Assembly (NCBI RefSeq): GCF_029269745.1 | Contig: NZ_JARJHT010000002.1 | Location: 434,001 to 498,000, forward strand | Length of the DNA stretch: 64,000 nt | From: Polluticoccus soli | GTDB lineage: Bacteria; Bacteroidota; Bacteroidia; Chitinophagales; Chitinophagaceae | Reading direction: 5' to 3' | Part shown: positions 54,501 to 62,806 of the stretch, one piece after another | Position numbering within the stretch: position 1 is the stretch's first letter | Layout of the letters: every line of letters starts with the position of its first letter | Notes under the pieces: model-generated | The model's database searches: none | What the model was told of the DNA's origin: nothing | The model's input: only the letters and a program-made list of their open reading frames with translations | Translations under genes and position numbers: made by a program

Positions 54501-55811
54501 ATGAAGCATAAGTTGTTGGGGCTGCTACAGCAGCTCTCAACGGAGAAATATGTAAAGTTCATTGCCTGGGCCATTGTGGTGTTTGTAGCCATAATGAGGC
54601 ATTATGCTTTCCCTTTTTCGGAGCCTGCTTATGGAGATGAACCGCCTTATGTCAATGAGGTAGTATTTCTAGCCAGGAACGGAGCTTATTGGTCGCTTCA
54701 GCAGGGAACGTCGTTCTTATTCACCTCTTTGATATATCTCATCTCAAAGTTGCTAGCTGTTGGTTATTTGATGGGCGCGCGGATATTGTCGGTGGTCTTT
54801 TTCTTCCTATCAGCTTATGCGTTGTCGGTTTGCCTTTCCCTGTTCAGGGATATGCATTATACTGCCAGGTATTTTACGCTGACGACGTTTGCGGCATTCG
54901 GCAGTTTATGGATATGGAAAGCGTTACCTGACATGGGCTGTATGTTCTTTTTGCTGCTTGGCTTTCGTGCATTGTTTTCACAGCGCAGGTCGGCTCCGGC
55001 CATAGCAGCCATATTGGTCTTTTGTGCCGCGATAATTAAGCCTGTGGCCCTATTTGCCTTGCCAGGGATCGCGGCGGTGTTACTCTTTCGAAATCGGGCG
55101 ACACAGGCAGCAACACCTCGTTTCGTAAAGGCTGTCTTATTTACGTTGATATTCACCGTTTGCTTTTCTGTTTACCATATACCAGGATACCAACGGTATA
55201 ATCAACTAATGCTTGAAGACAAATGGCATAGTTACGTTGGTACTCAAAGATTCCAGGTAACGCCCACATGGCGGGAGTTCAATGTCTTTTTCGAGGCATA
55301 CAAGCAGGTACATCACAAAGAGAATAAATGGGCACTTGCTTTTGAGGAAGTTGCTGAGTTTAAAAAAAGTCATCCACAGGTAGTTTTAGAATTGTCCTAT
55401 TTGGAGTATGCTAAAACGCACACGATGATATGGTGGAGCAATATTGCAGAGCGATTGTTCCTGGAAATTCCTTTTATGGTGGAAGAGGGCTTTTTCTTTT
55501 TCAAGTTCACCTCCATTAATAATTATGTCGGCAATTTGGTTGCTATTGAAATTATAGCTGCACTACTGTTTGCTGCTATAATGTGGTCTGAGCGTTCCTT
55601 TATCCGGAAGAACATTTTGTTGTTTGCACCTCCGGCTATTTATACCATCATTTTAACGGTGTACCTGATTCCGCAACTGGAGGGTAACTGGTTTGTTTGG
55701 GTTTTGCCGTTTCTGGCCTTGCCTATTGCTCGGGCATTATGCAGGCGGGTGAATATTCTACTGCTGTTTGCATTGCAGACAGGTTATTTAGTAATGACTT
55801 ACGGGGCTTAA
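54501..55811 (+). CDS. Polytopic membrane protein resembling GT-C glycosyltransferases
   Basis: A 436-residue protein with about ten membrane helices. The first outer loop carries an acidic motif, PAYGDEPPYVNEVVFLA near 36-52, which resembles the catalytic DE/DD loop of GT-C lipid-linked-sugar transferases, although the overall family is not recognised. Large loop 3 (220-310) is rich in aromatic residues. It is the first of three such proteins in this 5-kb stretch. It ends 3 bp before the sirtuin gene. The sugar donor and acceptor are unknown. Confidence 0.65.
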   Translation: MKHKLLGLLQQLSTEKYVKFIAWAIVVFVAIMRHYAFPFSEPAYGDEPPYVNEVVFLARNGAYWSLQQGTSFLFTSLIYLISKLLAVGYLMGARILSVVFFFLSAYALSVCLSLFRDMHYTARYFTLTTFAAFGSLWIWKALPDMGCMFFLLLGFRALFSQRRSAPAIAAILVFCAAIIKPVALFALPGIAAVLLFRNRATQAATPRFVKAVLFTLIFTVCFSVYHIPGYQRYNQLMLEDKWHSYVGTQRFQVTPTWREFNVFFEAYKQVHHKENKWALAFEEVAEFKKSHPQVVLELSYLEYAKTHTMIWWSNIAERLFLEIPFMVEEGFFFFKFTSINNYVGNLVAIEIIAALLFAAIMWSERSFIRKNILLFAPPAIYTIILTVYLIPQLEGNWFVWVLPFLALPIARALCRRVNILLLFALQTGYLVMTYGA

Positions 55812-55814
55812 GCT

Positions 55815-56510
55815 ATGGGATCAAAAAAGAAGCTTGTTGTATTATCAGGTGCTGGTGTTAGTGCCGAAAGCGGGCTCAGAACTTTCAGGGACAGTGATGG
55901 TCTCTGGGAGGGGTATAATATTGAGGACGTAGCCACACCACGTGCATGGCGTCGTGATCCGCAGCTGGTGCTCGACTTCTACAACATGCGTCGCGCTAAT
56001 GTGCGGGATGCACAACCCAATGCTGCACATAGGGTATTGGCCGAGCTGGAAGAGCATTTCGACGTACACATAGTTACTCAGAATATTGACGACTTGCACG
56101 AACGCGCTGGTTCTACCAAAGTGCTGCACCTGCATGGCGAGATATTCAAGATGCGCAGTGAACGGAATGAAGCGCTCGTTTATCCTATCCGTGAAGATAT
56201 CAAACTAGGTGACCTTGCCGACGATGGAGCGCAGCTACGACCACATATTGTTTGGTTCGAAGAGCCGGTGCCAATGATAGACAATGCCATTCCCATTATG
56301 CACGAGGCTGATGTCTTCGTGCTGGTAGGCACATCACTGGCTGTATATCCCGCAGCGGGGTTGGTTGATTATGTGAAGCCTGAAGTAAACAAGTACGTGC
56401 TGGACAAGAACATTCCACCTGTCAGCAGGTACCGGAACATTATTCCCATCGAGAAACCGGCGACTGAGGGTGCTGCTGAGCTGAAAAGAATCTTGCTCGA
56501 AAGTTTGTAG
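55815..56510 (+). CDS. SIR2 family NAD-dependent protein deacylase, cysteine-free
   Basis: A 231-residue sirtuin. The NAD loop GAGVSAESGLRTFRDSDGLW is near 12-31, TQNIDDLHERAG near 89, the catalytic histidine in LHLHGE near 107, and the final GTSLAVYPAAGL near 186. The segment FYNMRR contains a YxxR pair matching the acidic-acyl pocket of SIRT5/CobB, which suggests desuccinylase activity. There is no cysteine anywhere in the protein, so the usual four-cysteine zinc site is absent. It follows a membrane glycosyltransferase-like gene by 3 bp and overlaps the convergent gene by 71 bp. Confidence 0.9.
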   Translation: MGSKKKLVVLSGAGVSAESGLRTFRDSDGLWEGYNIEDVATPRAWRRDPQLVLDFYNMRRANVRDAQPNAAHRVLAELEEHFDVHIVTQNIDDLHERAGSTKVLHLHGEIFKMRSERNEALVYPIREDIKLGDLADDGAQLRPHIVWFEEPVPMIDNAIPIMHEADVFVLVGTSLAVYPAAGLVDYVKPEVNKYVLDKNIPPVSRYRNIIPIEKPATEGAAELKRILLESL

Positions 56511-57699
56511 TGGCCCTATTACTGCCGGCCAGCTTACGCGCTAGCAGGTACATCAATGCTGGCATTAGCTGGTGCATCAGCCTGCTCTGCGAGGTGAATA
56601 GATGCCATTCAAGATCATTAGTGGTTACTACATATACCATCAGGTATACGCCCATGCAGGCCAGGATCATTAGTACTTGTTTATCGGGAGCGGTGCGTCG
56701 CCAGGCGCAGAAAGCCAGGTAGATCACCACTGCCCATTTCAGCACCGTGAAATGTTTGAGGTTGTCCGCAAAATAATTCCAGACGATCTGGTAGCGTTTG
56801 GGGTCGACCAGGTAGCCGTATACTTTGCTGTTGTGCTGTTGTACCAGGTCGTTGGGTGGGGCATACAGGCCTTTAAATACAGCCCATGTGATAATTGGCA
56901 CTGCTATTCCTGTCAACGTGTATTTGATCCTGTACCGGCCCAGCAGCTCCCGCCAGTGAAACAGTATAAAGATCCCTGCAAGTATAACACCTTCATTCTT
57001 TGTCCAGATAGACAGGCCCAGAAACGCGCCGGTCAATACCAGCATTCTTTTGTCCTCCTGGTGATGGTTGATGCACACCAGCGAACATAGAAAGTAGAAG
57101 GCGAGCAACGTATCAGCCAACTGATAGGTGCCCTGCATCAGGTAAAACTCATTTGTAACGAACAGCAGCAGCGTTATGCCAGCTACCAGCAGACTGTTCT
57201 TACGCAGCTCAGTGAAAACGAGCATCGGTATGCACAGCGTGATGAGTAGGGCCACCGCGAATGGAACCAAATGATTGAACTGTCCTAATAATCTACTAAA
57301 GAAAGCTACAGTCGCCGGCAGCGCAAGGGGATAGTCCGGGTGCGAGAACTTTGTATTGAGTAGCATGTTCTGCCAGTGGTCAGGATTAGCCAGGTACTTC
57401 GCATTCAGGTTCCAAATGGCCCAGGCATCCCATACACCGTGCTTTTGTGCTATGTCCAGCGCTTCGTTGACGAAGATGAATGCTCCGGCTATCAGCACAT
57501 AGGTGCTCATTTTGCTGAAATGCTCTTGTTCAGTAAATGGAGTAGCACATATCCACCGGCAAAGAAAAAACAATGCAGCGGCAGTAGCCAGCGCAGTCAC
57601 AATGAAAGGCATATGAACTATCAGCATCAGGAAATAAATAATGCTGATGCAACCAATACCAGCACCAATGGAAATGATATACCTGCTGCTCTGTTGCAT
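56440..57699 (-). CDS. Polytopic membrane protein resembling ArnT/PMT-type glycosyltransferases
   Basis: A 419-residue protein with ten or more helices. The first large loop has GVWDAWAIWNLNAKYL near 88-103 with an acidic residue at the position expected for GT-C catalysis, then HPDYPLALP, and later WTKNEGVILAGIFILFHWREL. The organisation is like ArnT/PMT proteins. Its last 23 codons overlap the end of the sirtuin gene on the other strand. The start shares its first base with the stop of the gene at 57699 (TAATG), implying coupled translation. Confidence 0.7.
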   Translation of the reverse strand: MQQSSRYIISIGAGIGCISIIYFLMLIVHMPFIVTALATAAALFFLCRWICATPFTEQEHFSKMSTYVLIAGAFIFVNEALDIAQKHGVWDAWAIWNLNAKYLANPDHWQNMLLNTKFSHPDYPLALPATVAFFSRLLGQFNHLVPFAVALLITLCIPMLVFTELRKNSLLVAGITLLLFVTNEFYLMQGTYQLADTLLAFYFLCSLVCINHHQEDKRMLVLTGAFLGLSIWTKNEGVILAGIFILFHWRELLGRYRIKYTLTGIAVPIITWAVFKGLYAPPNDLVQQHNSKVYGYLVDPKRYQIVWNYFADNLKHFTVLKWAVVIYLAFCAWRRTAPDKQVLMILACMGVYLMVYVVTTNDLEWHLFTSQSRLMHQLMPALMYLLARKLAGSNRATTNFRARFFSAQQHPQSPVSRWE

Positions 57700-58073
57700 T
57701 AATGGGCTATGCTGAGTGAATAGTGGTAAATAGAATCGGTGTATTGCCAGAACGGTTTGCGTGAACTTTCAATATTCGAAAGGGCGCTGTCGCCGTTGTT
57801 GGCTTTGTATCGTATGATGAGCATCGTATCGTATCTGGCGTTTGGGTCCAGGTAAGCCGGAACTATCGCATACCTCGCCCATGACAGCAATTCTGATTTC
57901 GAGGGTTCGCCTTTGAATGAAATACGGCTGCCTTGTGGCAAAAGGTTTTGCGCTTCGGCTAGTGATTTACCTATCTTATCCAATTCGTCTGGCTGCCTGG
58001 TTTTGTAGGCGTGAAGCGCCGTACCAGCCGCAATTGCGGCAGTCATGACGATGAGCACTACGTGGCTTTTCAT
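57699..58073 (-). CDS. Small membrane-anchored protein of unknown function
   Basis: A 124-residue protein with an N-terminal hydrophobic segment (residues 4-20) that can be a signal anchor. The rest, with KIGKSLAEAQNLLPQGSRISF and YAIVPAYLDPNARYDTMLIIRYK, has the look of a small extracytoplasmic domain. I do not recognise a family, but similar short proteins accompany GT-C type membrane proteins. It overlaps the following glycosyltransferase-like gene by one base, so the two are probably made together. Confidence 0.65.
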   Translation of the reverse strand: MKSHVVLIVMTAAIAAGTALHAYKTRQPDELDKIGKSLAEAQNLLPQGSRISFKGEPSKSELLSWARYAIVPAYLDPNARYDTMLIIRYKANNGDSALSNIESSRKPFWQYTDSIYHYSLSIAH

Positions 58074-58190
58074 GCCCGAAAAGTAAGGAATAAATATCCA
58101 GTTCAGAAAACCGCTGGTATCTTAGCGCGATTTCTGCTTTAATTCATACAAATATGGCCGAAATAGTATTTTTGGTCCAGTTTCATTTTT

Positions 58191-59531
58191 ATGTCTTCTG
58201 ATAAACCTTTTCTGCGGTATGCGTTACTTTTCTTATTTATATGGATGTTGGGAAACTTCTTTCCTGGATCTTATAATGTAGATACCTGGAACCAGTACTT
58301 TGAAGCGCAGAACAACAAGTATAACGACTGGCATTCGCCATGGGTTGCCTATATATGGCATCACTTACTAAACCTGACAGATAGGTTTTTCAGTATGTAC
58401 ATTTTCCAAATGTTGTGGTATTTTCTTTTCTTCTATTGCCTCCTGAAAAATGTCACTAATAAACTGACTATCCTCGCTGGCCTGGTCAGTTCTCTGGTCC
58501 TGGTTTTTACAGCTCAGTACTTGATGAAAGATACCCACATAGCGCTTGCGTGGGGTACGGCTGCGGTTATTATGGCCAACGGCTCCATCAAGCAAAAAAA
58601 GTCCGGAAGTATTTTAGTGTTCTTGCTCATTACTTATGGTTTTTTTATCAGACCAAACGCAATACCTGCGATACTTCCGTTATTATACGTTTGGGTGGAA
58701 TGGTATTTTGCAAAGCATCAGTCAAGAGTTCGTAAGCTGGCCGTCGCCTCAGTGCTGACGTTGACCCTACCGGCAGCCTACTATTTTGCCACGTATAATG
58801 TGCTCAAGACCGAGCGCGCATTCCCGGAGTACAAGCTGAGACTTCTCGATGTCATTGGTATTTCAAAAAACAGTGGCCAAAACTACATGCCGCAGTGTGT
58901 TACTTCATTTGCTGGGTACAACCAGCAAAAGATCGATAGTATGTATTCTCCGGCAACGATAGATCATATTTACTGGCCTGCCGACAATGTGCTGATGCTA
59001 CCTGAACCCACCCGTGAGATCAATGATTGTGTCGGGGTTGCATGGAAAACAGCGGTTAAAGCCCATCCCGGCCTTTATCTCAAAAACAGGTTCAAAGGGT
59101 TCCTGTACTATCTGAAATTGAAAAGACGGTACGAATCGCAAGAGTACTGGAATACCCCGGTATATGTTGTTAAGAATAACTACATACCTATCGACGATAG
59201 TCACACCTACGTCACCAAAAAATTATTGGGAATGTGGAATAAGCTGGATAAGATCAGGCTGTATGACCCGTGGTTATGGCTCCTGGCAAACAGTGTGCTG
59301 ATGGTGGTTTTTATGGTCAGGTATTCCCGTGGAAAATTTTACCTGCACAAGATCATGGCCCTTACACAACTATCTGCTATTGCATTTATGCTTGGAATGC
59401 TGCCGGTATATCAATTAGACCTCGACTTCAGGTACAATTACTGGAATGTGTACGCTTTTGCAATTGGATGTATCTACCTTTTCAGGGATACAATATTTAA
59501 AAAGCAAAAACAAGAACGACCGCAAATTTAG
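58191..59531 (+). CDS. Polytopic membrane protein, GT-C-like (possibly DUF6020-like)
   Basis: A 446-residue protein with about ten helices. The first outer loop contains NVDTWNQYFEAQNNKYNDWHSPW near 29-50, with an aspartate at the position of the GT-C catalytic acid. A large soluble loop covers 210-330. The pattern resembles the DUF6020 family, but I am not certain. It is divergent from the unit at 56.4-58.1 kb and convergent with ftsY, overlapping its stop by 4 bp. TATTTTTG at 58167 resembles a -7 box. Confidence 0.65.
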   Translation: MSSDKPFLRYALLFLFIWMLGNFFPGSYNVDTWNQYFEAQNNKYNDWHSPWVAYIWHHLLNLTDRFFSMYIFQMLWYFLFFYCLLKNVTNKLTILAGLVSSLVLVFTAQYLMKDTHIALAWGTAAVIMANGSIKQKKSGSILVFLLITYGFFIRPNAIPAILPLLYVWVEWYFAKHQSRVRKLAVASVLTLTLPAAYYFATYNVLKTERAFPEYKLRLLDVIGISKNSGQNYMPQCVTSFAGYNQQKIDSMYSPATIDHIYWPADNVLMLPEPTREINDCVGVAWKTAVKAHPGLYLKNRFKGFLYYLKLKRRYESQEYWNTPVYVVKNNYIPIDDSHTYVTKKLLGMWNKLDKIRLYDPWLWLLANSVLMVVFMVRYSRGKFYLHKIMALTQLSAIAFMLGMLPVYQLDLDFRYNYWNVYAFAIGCIYLFRDTIFKKQKQERPQI

Positions 59532-60511
59532 TTGGCTTCTTCCAGGTTGAAGAGGCTGTCCACGAATTCAGCTTTGTTGAAGATCTGCAGGTCTTCCATT
59601 CTTTCACCTACGCCTATATACTTAACAGGTATTTTGAACTGGTTGGCTATAGCCAGTACAACGCCGCCTTTGGCCGTGCCGTCAAGTTTAGTTATGGCCA
59701 GTGCTGTTACATCAGTAGCTGCAGTAAAATGTTTGGCTTGCTCAAGAGCATTTTGACCTGTGCTACCATCCAGTACAAGAATTACTTCATGTGGAGCATC
59801 GGGTATCTTCTTAGCTATTACACGACGTATCTTACTCAGCTCCTCCATCAGGTGGCTCTTGTTGTGCAGACGGCCCGCCGTGTCTATGATCACTACATCG
59901 CTATTCCTGGCTATTGCACTTTCCACCGCATCGTATGCTACTGAGCTTGGGTCGCTGCCCATGTCTTTCTTTACTATGGGCACGCCTACGCGATCGCTCC
60001 ATATCGTCAGCTGGTCAACAGCTGCAGCTCTGAAGGTATCGGCCGCGCCAAGTAATACAGATTTGCCGTTCTTCTTATAATTATGCGCCAGCTTACCAAT
60101 GGTCGTTGTTTTACCAACACCGTTCACGCCGACCACCAGTACCACATACGGCTTTTTGCCAGCAGGTATATCAAATCTTTCAAACTCGCTCGACGGACTT
60201 TCGGTAAGGATCGCCATGATCTCTTCCTGCAGTATGCGGTTGAGTTGTGAGGTGCCCAGGTATTTGTCCTTTGCTACACGGTCTTCAATGTTCTTAATAA
60301 TGGCGATAGTAGTATCGATTCCAACGTCCGCACTCACTAATGCTTCTTCCAGTTGGTCCAGTACTTCTTCGTCTACAGTGTCTTTACCCGCAATGGCTTT
60401 CGTGATCTTCGAAAAGAAGCCTTCTTTCGTCTTTTTCAGTCCTTCGTCAAGGGCTTCTTTTTGCTCCTGCTGCTCTTTATTGCGTTTAAATAACTTATCA
60501 AATAATCCCAT
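59528..60511 (-). CDS. ftsY: Signal recognition particle receptor FtsY
   Basis: A 327-residue SRP GTPase receptor. The short N domain (20-90) is followed by the G domain with GVNGVGKTTTIGKLA near 128, DTFRAAAVDQL, DTAGRLHNK and TKLDGTAKGG near 280, and ends with GVGERMEDLQIF. The long acidic A domain of Escherichia coli FtsY is missing, as is usual in Bacteroidota. It docks ribosome-SRP complexes at the inner membrane. Confidence 0.96.
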   Translation of the reverse strand: MGLFDKLFKRNKEQQEQKEALDEGLKKTKEGFFSKITKAIAGKDTVDEEVLDQLEEALVSADVGIDTTIAIIKNIEDRVAKDKYLGTSQLNRILQEEIMAILTESPSSEFERFDIPAGKKPYVVLVVGVNGVGKTTTIGKLAHNYKKNGKSVLLGAADTFRAAAVDQLTIWSDRVGVPIVKKDMGSDPSSVAYDAVESAIARNSDVVIIDTAGRLHNKSHLMEELSKIRRVIAKKIPDAPHEVILVLDGSTGQNALEQAKHFTAATDVTALAITKLDGTAKGGVVLAIANQFKIPVKYIGVGERMEDLQIFNKAEFVDSLFNLEEAN

Positions 60512-60640
60512 AGGTTAAAGGCTGTTTGGGGTAATCAGGGTGCGAAAATAGGTTTTTGTTCAGATATGAACGCTATTCTGCATCAGGTACATTGTCTATA
60601 GAGTAATAGACCGACAATCTTAGCTCTTTTTAGTAATAAA

Positions 60641-60670
60641 AATAAAGGCCGGAGCGATCCGGCCTTTATT
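60641..60670 (-). terminator. Intrinsic terminator of icd
   Basis: A perfect 12-bp stem AATAAAGGCCGG / CCGGCCTTTATT with a 6-base loop, followed on the minus strand by TTTTATTACT. It begins directly after the icd stop codon. Confidence 0.85.
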
Positions 60671-60671
60671 A

Positions 60672-61901
60672 CTATTTATTCAGTTTTTTCTTCAGATTTT
60701 CATCCAGTGCATCCAGGAATTCTTCGGTGTACAGGTAGTCTCTACCATGCTCCACTTTATTGCCGTGCACGCAAACTGCAAGGTCTTTGGTCATCTTGCC
60801 GCTTTCCACTGTTTCGATACAAACGTCTTCCAGTGCCTGGCAGAAGTCGATCAGTTCCTGGTTGCCATCCAGCTTACCGCGGAAGGCCAGGCCGCGTGTC
60901 CAAGCGAAGATAGACGCGATCGGGTTAGTAGATGTAGGACGACCTTTTTGGTGCTCGCGGTAGTGGCGGGTAACGGTACCGTGTGCTGCTTCGGCTTCCA
61001 TGGTTTTACCATCAGGGGTGATCAGTACAGAGGTCATCAGGCCCAGTGAACCGAAACCTTGTGCTACTGTATCGCTTTGTACGTCGCCATCGTAGTTCTT
61101 ACAAGCCCATACGAAGTTGCCGTTCCATTTCAGCGCGCTCGCTACCATGTCATCTATCAGGCGGTGTTCGTACACCAGGTTGTTTTTATCGAAATCAGCT
61201 TTGAATTCGTTTTGATAAACCTCCTCAAAGATGTCTTTGAAACGGCCATCGTATTTCTTCAGAATGGTGTTCTTGCTCGACAGGTACAGAGGCCATTTCT
61301 TTTGCAGCGCCATGTTGAAGCAGGCACGGGCAAAACCACGGATAGACTCGTCTGTGTTGTACATAGCCAGAGCTACGCCGTCGCCTTTGAAGTTGTACAC
61401 TTCATGCTCGATCACTTCGCCGTTCTCGCCTTCAAATTTGATGGTGAGCTTACCTTTTCCTTTTGTTACGAAATCGGTAGCACGGTACTGGTCGCCGAAA
61501 GCGTGGCGGCCTACGATGATAGGCGCATCCCAGTTGGTAACCAGGCGTGGAATATTGTTGATAACGATCGGCTCACGGAATACTGTACCGTCAAGAATGT
61601 TACGGATAGTCCCGTTAGGGCTCTTCCACATTTGTTTCAGGTTGAACTCTTTTACACGAGCTTCATCAGGAGTGATGGTGGCGCATTTGATACCTACACC
61701 ATATTCTTTGATCGCGTTAGCAGCGTCAACAGTCACCTGGTCGTTGGTTTGATCGCGGTACTCAACACCCAGATCGTAATATTTAATGTCGACTTCTATA
61801 TAAGGAAGGATCAGTTTGTCTTTAATGAATTTCCAGATGATACGTGTCATCTCATCACCATCCAGTTCAACAACCGGATTTGCAACTTTGATCTTAGCCA
61901 T
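60672..61901 (-). CDS. icd: NADP-dependent isocitrate dehydrogenase (eukaryotic-type)
   Basis: A 409-residue TCA-cycle enzyme converting isocitrate to 2-oxoglutarate. The sequence [30 protein letters not shown] at the start, [22 protein letters not shown] near 90-110, and [24 protein letters not shown] near 265 are diagnostic of the homodimeric NADP-IDH class found in eukaryotes and Bacteroidota. TATTTTTG at 61937-61944 on the minus strand resembles a -7 box. The terminator lies directly after the stop. Confidence 0.97.
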   Translation of the reverse strand: MAKIKVANPVVELDGDEMTRIIWKFIKDKLILPYIEVDIKYYDLGVEYRDQTNDQVTVDAANAIKEYGVGIKCATITPDEARVKEFNLKQMWKSPNGTIRNILDGTVFREPIVINNIPRLVTNWDAPIIVGRHAFGDQYRATDFVTKGKGKLTIKFEGENGEVIEHEVYNFKGDGVALAMYNTDESIRGFARACFNMALQKKWPLYLSSKNTILKKYDGRFKDIFEEVYQNEFKADFDKNNLVYEHRLIDDMVASALKWNGNFVWACKNYDGDVQSDTVAQGFGSLGLMTSVLITPDGKTMEAEAAHGTVTRHYREHQKGRPTSTNPIASIFAWTRGLAFRGKLDGNQELIDFCQALEDVCIETVESGKMTKDLAVCVHGNKVEHGRDYLYTEEFLDALDENLKKKLNK

Positions 61902-62164
61902 GTGTAGTTTGGTTAATTGTGTTTTTTAAGCGGGGTCAAAAATAATAAAAGCTCGAACTTCTTAAAGGAAATTAAAATTGGCCTTCAGGCGGTTATGTGG
62001 ATAAAGCCGGGGTTATCCACGCTCAAGAGGTGTGCCAAACTTATTGCTGAGCTCTATCTCATTAAATATCAAGCTGTTTTCTATGTTTTCAAATTTTAAG
62101 GTGATATTTAGTTTTTTCTTAATGAATTTCAAGTTAAATTAGGGGTAACAAAATTTTTTCGAAC
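61902..62164. other. AT-rich intergenic region with two inverted DnaA boxes
   Basis: TGTGGATAA at 61996-62004 is a perfect DnaA box on the minus strand, and TTATCCACG at 62013-62021 is a one-mismatch box on the plus strand, 8 bp apart. The next 130 bases are strongly AT-rich (for example AAATTTTAAGGTGATATTTAG). The layout, DnaA boxes beside an unwinding-like stretch, resembles a replication origin or a DnaA-controlled promoter. The two flanking genes diverge from here. Confidence 0.5.
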
Positions 62165-62449
62165 ATGAGTGTAGACAAAGCAGCAGCTAGCAAGCAGTAC
62201 GTACGGGACCTTGCAAATTCTCTTTCTAAGCACGGTTCAAAAAGAACTGTGGACCAACTTGCCGGTTATCTGAACAGGCGAGGGTTATTTTCTACTCATG
62301 GTAAGCCTTATGATGGTTTACGAGGAACCTATACTTTAGTACGCGCTACTTACCAGTGGCTTAAAAAACAGGGATTATCTACCGAAGCCGACAGGGTAGC
62401 TAGTTCCTTTATAAAGCCTGACGGTACGGTTGCACTTCACTTGCATTGA
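62165..62449 (+). CDS. Small basic protein, recombinase-like helical module
   Basis: A 94-residue protein, basic, with no signal peptide. TVDQLAGYLNRRGLFSTHGKPYDGLRGTYTLVRATYQWLKKQG (29-71) reads like the winged helix-turn-helix domain found in the recombinase region of serine recombinases, without any catalytic domain. It has a terminator and stands alone next to the DnaA boxes. A nucleic-acid-binding role is inferred. Confidence 0.6.
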   Translation: MSVDKAAASKQYVRDLANSLSKHGSKRTVDQLAGYLNRRGLFSTHGKPYDGLRGTYTLVRATYQWLKKQGLSTEADRVASSFIKPDGTVALHLH

Positions 62450-62806
62450 CAAGTTCATTCATTTTAGTCTTTTTTTATAATACACGCTTCTTCACGGGAG
62501 CGTGTATTTGTTTTTCATGGATGGTAAAGGCATTTTGAGAAATTTGCAGAAAAGTTGTATATTTGTATGGTTAGAAGAAGCTGTTGGAGTGGATTGGTAA
62601 GAGTGAAGAGAGAAAGGAAAATTTTGAAATATTTCCCAATCGACAACAGCTGAGCTGAGCGGACTTGTTGCCACCTTTAAAATGACCTCAATTCGGCAAC
62701 AAACGGCAACAAATTTGTGCTGCTGGGTTAATCTATGAAATGTTTTAGACTGCCCTAATGACAACTGTTATTTTTCCCTCTTCATTTTACATTCTACCTT
62801 TATCCC
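62450..62806. other. Intergenic region with terminator and repeat element copy 2
   Basis: No gene seen. It starts with the terminator of the small basic protein. A -7 box TATATTTG at 62558-62565 is followed by an imperfect inverted repeat (AGCTGTTG near 62578 against CAACAGCT near 62644), then TTGTTGCCACCTTT near 62669, CAATTCGGCAACAAACGGC near 62690, and CTATGAAATGTTTTAG near 62733. These are the same parts, in the same order, as at 33.2-33.5 kb. The CDF gene starts at GTG 62807. Confidence 0.55.
62480..62507 (+). terminator. Intrinsic terminator of the small basic protein gene
   Basis: A 9-bp stem ATACACGCT / AGCGTGTAT with a 10-base loop, followed by TTGTTTTT, 30 bp after the stop codon. 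Confidence 0.8.

Noticed and set aside
61059-61907. Open frame of 282 codons opposite icd
   Set aside because: It is fully antisense to a firmly identified isocitrate dehydrogenase gene and matches no family by eye.
61996-62021. Firm call of a chromosomal replication origin
   Set aside because: Only two DnaA boxes are visible and strand skew cannot be computed here, so it is listed as a candidate finding and not as an origin feature.
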